64,000 nucleotides of DNA from Cercis canadensis (taxonomy: Eukaryota; Streptophyta; Magnoliopsida; Fabales; Fabaceae), in assembly GCA_003255065.1 (NCBI GenBank), contig QAOA01007551.1, forward strand, positions 857,845 through 921,844, written 5' to 3'. Each line of letters begins with the position of its first letter. The first letter of the stretch is position 1. Both the position numbers and the translations under genes were made by a program. Below the pieces are notes generated by a model. It did no database searches. It had not been told where the DNA came from and saw only the letters and a program-made list of their open reading frames with translations. Shown here in pieces: positions 58,619 through 64,000 of this stretch.

Positions 58619-60789
58619 NTTTGCAAGACTATGTCATTTGGCCTAATTCCCCATTTTTCTTCGCAAATTCAAAATCCTATATCTTATTGTTATAAGTTTC
58701 AATTATAAAGTGGCTCAATTATCGTAAGAATTGATAACTTTAATTAGTATGTGGTTGGTAGTTGGCACTTTAATTAGTGTACTATTATTTGCCTATTTGG
58801 ATTTGTTTATCAACATTAATATGTGTTTGTTTATGACTTTAAGTGATATTGTTAATGTGTAATGCATTATTATTTATTTATTTTTGTTCAATTAGGTCTA
58901 TTAACAATTTAGCCAAAATACGCCCAAAATCATTAAGAAAAGAGGACCAAAGTCTTTTAATTTTTAGCCCAATTTCAAATAATACAATATAAATAATTAA
59001 AAGAAAAAGTGGACTGGCCCATATTAGCCCATAGCTCATGTAAGGCTGGGTTAGATTACACTTAGAGGTGACAAAATGGGCCTGACCAGATGGGTTAGCT
59101 TGTAAAACCCGATTTTAAGTTGGATTGGGCAGTGAAAATGCTGGCCCAAAAAAATCGAGCCAATTTGGCTTGGCCCAATTGACTCAATTTTTTTTATTTT
59201 CTTAATTAATTAATTTATTTTTACTAAACAACTAGAACATAATTTATTTGAGCTAATTTTGTAGGCATGAATCATGCTAATATTAAAAAATATATAGATT
59301 ATATTCAAAACACATACACACACACACAATAAAAGGTCACTTCAAATTCAAATCCATAAGCTTAGCCTATCTTATTTTCCTACATTTATGTAACTATTCA
59401 AACATATTCACTTTAGAACATAATAAAAGAGTATAATCATTATTTTATTTTATCCACCAAGACAATATGCCAATGATTTTAATTACACATAAGCACAAGC
59501 ATTGCATTGTTCTAAAAAACATACAACTCAAAGTCCAACAAGTCCATAAAAAAAGATTATACCAAGTGTACATAAATATCCAAAAAGAAAAATTAATAGC
59601 GTAAGCAATCTCTAGTTAGACAACTATATAACTTATTCCAATTTAATTCACTATAATAAATGTCAATACAAGAGCATACATGCCAATAAAATAATAAGTC
59701 CAATATCACACACACACACACACAAATACTTTATCCTACAAACACTACAAAAAATTTTAAAGAGTCATGATACATACATCAATAAGTCTAATAAAAAAAC
59801 CCATAGAAGCTCACAGGCACCACCTCCTGTCTATAACCAACAAATTTGAAAAAATAAAAAATAAAAGCTTACATATTCTAACCAAAAATAGAGAGAAAAA
59901 CTCATGTGTAAAGAAAAATCCCAAATCACTCATACGTCAAAACCTCTAGACAAATTTAACAAATAAAATCCACACATAGTCAATTTGGTCATCCCATTTT
60001 TGGATTCAATTTAAACCCTAACCTAAACAACTAATCATGCATCCGATTTGTAATTATGTAAGCTAACTACTTCTAAATGCCATTATAATTTCAATCCACT
60101 ATTTAAAACAAAATAATTACAACAAAATAACAAAAATCAAAGTAAGAAGGGAGAAAGGGGGATTTGGGTTGTGGGTAATTGAAATACTTACCTAATAAAG
60201 GAGAGCTCAAGTCACATGCCTTGCCACGCCGGAAATGGGAGCACGCCGTTGGAAATGGAAGCTTGGATGGGGAGGGGAAGAGAGAAGAGTGATTTGAGTG
60301 GAGAAGAAGTGAAAATTCAAAGAGAAAAAAGGGAAACTCAAAGTGCTTTTAAATTTAAATTCCAATGGTATATATTCCAATAGAATATACCATTGGAATT
60401 CAAAAAAAAATTCAAAAAAATTGAATGCTTTAGTGAAATGGTGTGTTTTACTCAAATATTTGTTTGTTTGACATTTCCAACGGTATATTGGAATTTACCA
60501 TTGAAATTTTTTAAAAATTAAAAAAAATTTAAATGATAAAAAATTAATTTTAATTTTTTTTTTTTTTGGAATATACTGTTTGAAATTGAAAAATCTCCTC
60601 CCTTTCTACAAAGAATTTCAAAGGGACAAAATTCTGTTGGAATTTTTTTTTAAATGTATATCATTGAAAAATACAAATTTTCTTGTAGTGTTATCATTAT
60701 GCTGGCCATAATGAAATTTGGGTTAGGTTATCCTGATCCGAATCAAACCAAGCCAAAACGGGCTAGACCACCCTGGTTTGCTAGCTCTA
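58454..60789. mobile_element. hAT-like non-autonomous DNA (composite)
   Basis: The left end is TAGAGCTGGAAAAATGAG and the right end reads inward TAGAGCTAGCAAACCAGG. The 8-bp flanks do not match, and another TAGAGGTGACAAAATGGG terminus lies inside at 59,041, so several related elements may be nested. There is a 45-bp poly-T with an N at 58,619. No transposase is seen. Confidence 0.4.
60358..60401. repeat. Short palindrome
   Basis: An 18-bp arm, AATTCCAATGGTATATTC, is inverted across a short spacer. Related CCAATGGTATA and GGTATATTGGAA words recur at 60,478-60,580. Confidence 0.7.
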
Positions 60790-61230
60790 CTAGTACATAC
60801 TATATTATACATAGTAACATAGAAAATAGACAATTTTACAAAGGAAGTAAGAAACCCCGTTACATTTCAAGAGAAAGAATAAAAATACCCAATGAAAAAT
60901 TTAAAATTATTATAAAGTTGGGATACATTACATTTTGTCCCTAGATAAACAGACTAAATTTTCTGATTATGATATGACAAAAATGTGAATTCAAATCAAA
61001 AATCTTAACTTCTTAAAATATCCATACTTAAAGTGGGGACACAAGATATAATTACATAGAATTAGAAGAAATTTTATAGGGATGTTGCACTATGTCATCC
61101 AAATATACGTAGGTCCATAATTGTGTACTAATAATCCAGGGTCCAACTCGAAATCTGGGCCTTAGTAGTCAGCATCTTTACGTTTCAACAAGGAGCCCCA
61201 TGCAGAAGGATCAAATCTTGACTAGCCCTC
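60790..61230. other. No gene seen
   Basis: AT-rich intergenic DNA up to the solo LTR. The 5-bp target sequence CCCTC is at its end. Confidence 0.5.
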
Positions 61231-62520
61231 TGTTGAGTGGGTTTTACATCCACTCTTTGGATATATTTCACTTAATTATTTAGTTCTTCTTTGAGATTTG
61301 TTGCTATCTAATGTATTTCTTTTGTTAAATTGTAGGTTTAAATGGAAGTTCATAGGTTTTATGGTTTGAAGTGAAGAAATGAAAGGTTTTGACAGAATCC
61401 AAGAGCTATGGTGCTAGAATCAAGAGCCGCGGCACTCGTAATTGATTTTCAGCCTTCAATTTCCGAGAGGAAGGGCCGCGGCGCTAAAAAATCAGAGCTG
61501 TGGCGCTCATTTACGACAAAATTGGTGTTTTTGTACCGCGCGAGAGGGCCGCGGCGCCCGTGCCAGATTTCTAAATATGTGTCCTTTTTCCTAAGTTTCC
61601 TTAGGGCTTTTGCATAGGGGTATAAATAGAAACTTCTAGGAACTTTTTAGGGGATTCTTTTCTAGACTTTTTGGAGGCAAGGAGGAGAGCAAAAACAAGG
61701 ATTGAAGATGAGATTTGTGGAGCTAATTCGGACTCCATAACAGAGTTTTCATTTTTCTTCCCTTTGAATTATGTTTGAATTTGATTCTATCATGTTCTTT
61801 TCTTTAGATATGAACTAAATTCCCTTCTAGGGCTATGATGTAGCCTAGCTAGGATGATTTGTTATTTTCTATTTCTTTAATTCAAGAACTCTTTTTATTA
61901 AATTGTCTTCTTCTTCTCAAGTCTTCATGCTTCTAATTGCTTGATCACTAATTAGTTGATTAGATAATTACAATGAGACTGAGAGGTAATTTGTGATTAA
62001 AGATCATAGAGATTAAGAACATAGTTTGCATGTAAGATAGAAATATACCTCCATGGCCTGTGTAGCTATTTAAAAAGAACCATAGAATTAAGTGAATTTC
62101 TAAGTTGTTCGCAATTCACATAGGAATATCGTGGGTTCATAACTTAGAAATACTTTTGTTTGACCTTGGGAAAGGCTAATAAATAATTTAGGGTTCTTGG
62201 CTAGTAATTAGGAAGATTGTTCTTGGTTAATGAATTAGGAATAGCAATCGGAATAGCTATGGTGAAATCAAAAGTCCTAGATGTTTTCTCTCTTGATAAT
62301 ACTATCATTACTGGTTTAGTTTGTTATTTTGCTGGTTTAAGTTTGTTTACATCCTATTTTAGTTTTTTCTTGAAAATCTCTCCATATTGATTGATTAGAT
62401 GAAATTAAGGTTAACCTAATTTCGGTAGTTGATACATTAGTCCTCGTGGGAACGATAACTCTATCTCATCTTATTATTTGGAAACGATAACATACACTTG
62501 CGTTAAGATTTCTCACAATA
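61231..62520 (+). mobile_element. Solo LTR of an LTR retrotransposon (fossil)
   Basis: A 1,290-bp unit from TGTTGAGTGG to TCTCACAATA is flanked on both sides by CCCTC, a 5-bp target duplication. A promoter-like TATAAATAG lies at about 61,621. The 3' part has GTCCTCGTGGGAACGATAAC, common near LTR ends of plant Ty3/gypsy elements. There is no internal coding region, as expected after LTR-LTR recombination. The matching target duplication suggests moderate age. Confidence 0.75.
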
Positions 62521-62525
62521 CCCTC

Positions 62526-63692
62526 TCCAAAAGTCGAAATAAAAAAAAAAAAAATCAAAGGCCAACTTAGAAAAATTTAAGGGATTTCATGTAAAAAGAA
62601 ATGGTCTTGGACTCTTAGCCTAGAACATACAATTCGGCTATAAGGAGTGCCCACGGTAGATTGACGTATTTAGTGCGGATACAATATGAATTTGCGAACT
62701 AAAAATAAATTTTAGCTAAGCTTAGAATAAAAGATTTATTTTACTATTCCATTGTCTACTATATTAGAGTTAATAAGCCAACATTATATCTAGAGTAAAT
62801 GGATGAATGTATTTATACAAGAGCATATACAACACGATTTATTTAGGGATATTTTTAAAAATGTTGAGGTTCTAAGTCGAACCCCATTCCTCATATTTTT
62901 AGTTAGAAAATCAAGTTCTATCTATTTATTATTAATAATAGTTAAAAAAATGGATGAATATAATTCATTATTTATTTTATAATTGTTGACTTCAAAATTA
63001 GTGTGAATAAAGAAGAATTTTAGTAGAGAAAAATCATTTCTTAAAACATGATTTTTTTTTAAGGACATTTTTGTTTTTTAATGAGAAGCGGAAGTTGTTT
63101 ATGTTTTTGGAGGAATCAGTCAAGAAAAGCCTCTTTCATTTACAAAATAATTTGGATGCATACTTTAGGAAAAGCTTTTTAAATATAAAATTACTGAAAC
63201 TGGCATGCTAAGTAGTCATTGATATTCTAACTACTCAAAATCGGAAGGACATGATACTTTGTCTCACCGCGTAAGAAAATCTAATTCCAATGGTACTTAA
63301 TCTCATGGCATGGTTGCGATGAGAATTTCAATGGGAATTCCAAATTCCCATAGAAAATTCAACTTTTCTCACTGAATTCTTTGTGAGTGTTAACATACAA
63401 ATTTAAAATTCTGAAGAATTCTTTGGATTCAGATTCGAGAGCTCAAAGTGAAGAAATTTTGATAACATTTAAAAATGTTGAATGATGAATCGAAATTGGA
63501 AGTTGTGTACATGATAATTCAAAGTCCATGACAGGATCCTTTGGGATACATGAGTTGTTGTTTGGAAAATTTATGGAGGATTAATTCGAAGGCAACTAAT
63601 AGCTGTGAATTAATTCTAAGGCAATTATGGGCATTTGAAGGCATGCACTGGAGGAGAAGGAAAATGCACAAAAAACACAGAAAGTGGCTAAC
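62526..63692. other. No gene seen
   Basis: AT-rich intergenic DNA without recognised coding potential or repeats. Confidence 0.5.
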
Positions 63693-63870
63693 AGTTTGAA
63701 CGTGGCTGAAAGTCATTAAGCACGTGTGTCAAAAGTGGTTGAAAGCCATTAAGCACGTGTAATGAAATGCGGAAGTTTGAACGTGGTTGAAAGCCAATGA
63801 GAATGTGTGCTAAAAATGTGGAAGTTTGAATGTAGTTAAAAGCCATTAAGAACGTGTGCTGAGAGTGAGG
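63693..63870. repeat. Degenerate minisatellite with G-box motifs
   Basis: About four units of 40-49 bp share GTTTGAACGTGG(T/C)TGAAAG and CATTAAG(C/A)ACGTGT. Perfect CACGTG hexamers occur at 63,721 and 63,754. The region is cut by the end of the window only after the array. Confidence 0.7.
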
Positions 63871-64000
63871 AACATGTAGTCACCATGATCCCCATGATTC
63901 AAGTGGTACAGAGAACATGCATGTTCTAGGTGTCGTGCATGCAAGGGATCAGTTGAAAGTTCGAACATGTGTCAAACATGCAAGCAAGTAATCAAATTTA

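Noticed and set aside
58574-58620. Poly-A tail of a retroposed gene (minus strand)
   Set aside because: The 45-bp T run with an N has no upstream gene-like sequence and no target duplication; low-complexity DNA with an assembly ambiguity.
63693-63870. CRISPR-like array
   Set aside because: Repeats are degenerate, spacers are not unique and the DNA is a plant nuclear sequence; it is a minisatellite.

Overview
The window is nuclear DNA of a flowering plant, most likely a woody eudicot. It is AT-rich, with intron-split genes, GT-AG splice sites, many small DNA transposons and two single N bases in low-complexity tracts. The species cannot be named from sequence alone.

Left part (1-20,000). A complete seven-exon MADS-box gene of the AGL12/XAANTAL1 type lies on the minus strand (2,637-9,069). 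Its promoter region is tandemly duplicated, exon 2 has an in-frame 33-bp duplication, and similar sequence flanks exon 3 on both sides. A four-exon gene on the plus strand (15,143-19,625) encodes a 504-aa secreted plant protein of unknown function. The sequence between them holds hairpin (foldback) elements, small Mutator-type MITEs and two SINE-like stretches.

Centre and right (20,000-58,400). Four intact minus-strand genes for OPR1/2-type 12-oxophytodienoate reductase form a tandem array: OPR-A, -B, -C and -D. All have five exons and encode 371-373 aa. The array looks like two copies of one larger unit: [OPR-A, spacer, OPR-B, 5' flank] and [OPR-C, spacer, OPR-D, 5' flank]. Both spacers share a 1-kb Mutator-like element and a remnant of a lost fifth OPR gene (promoter plus about five codons, with a Tourist-like MITE inside). 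OPR-B and OPR-D share about 1,726 bp with no visible difference, while the adjoining sequence differs by several percent. This suggests recent gene conversion or an assembly error. An inverted OPR intron fragment sits between the two units next to an old LTR-retroelement fragment.

The most striking element is a 5.9-kb hAT transposon (22,631-28,533) inserted about 200 bp upstream of OPR-A. It has a full-length BED-finger transposase, an 8-bp target duplication, and four recognisable exons of a host CTP synthase gene captured in the transposase orientation. The matching site in the second unit is empty, so the insertion is younger than the duplication. The first unit also carries the 5' end of an NC-domain (LRAT-like) gene, cut off after exon 2.

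Right edge (58,400-64,000). This part holds hAT-like non-autonomous DNA, a 1,290-bp solo LTR with 5-bp target duplications, and a small G-box-bearing minisatellite. No host gene was recognised there.
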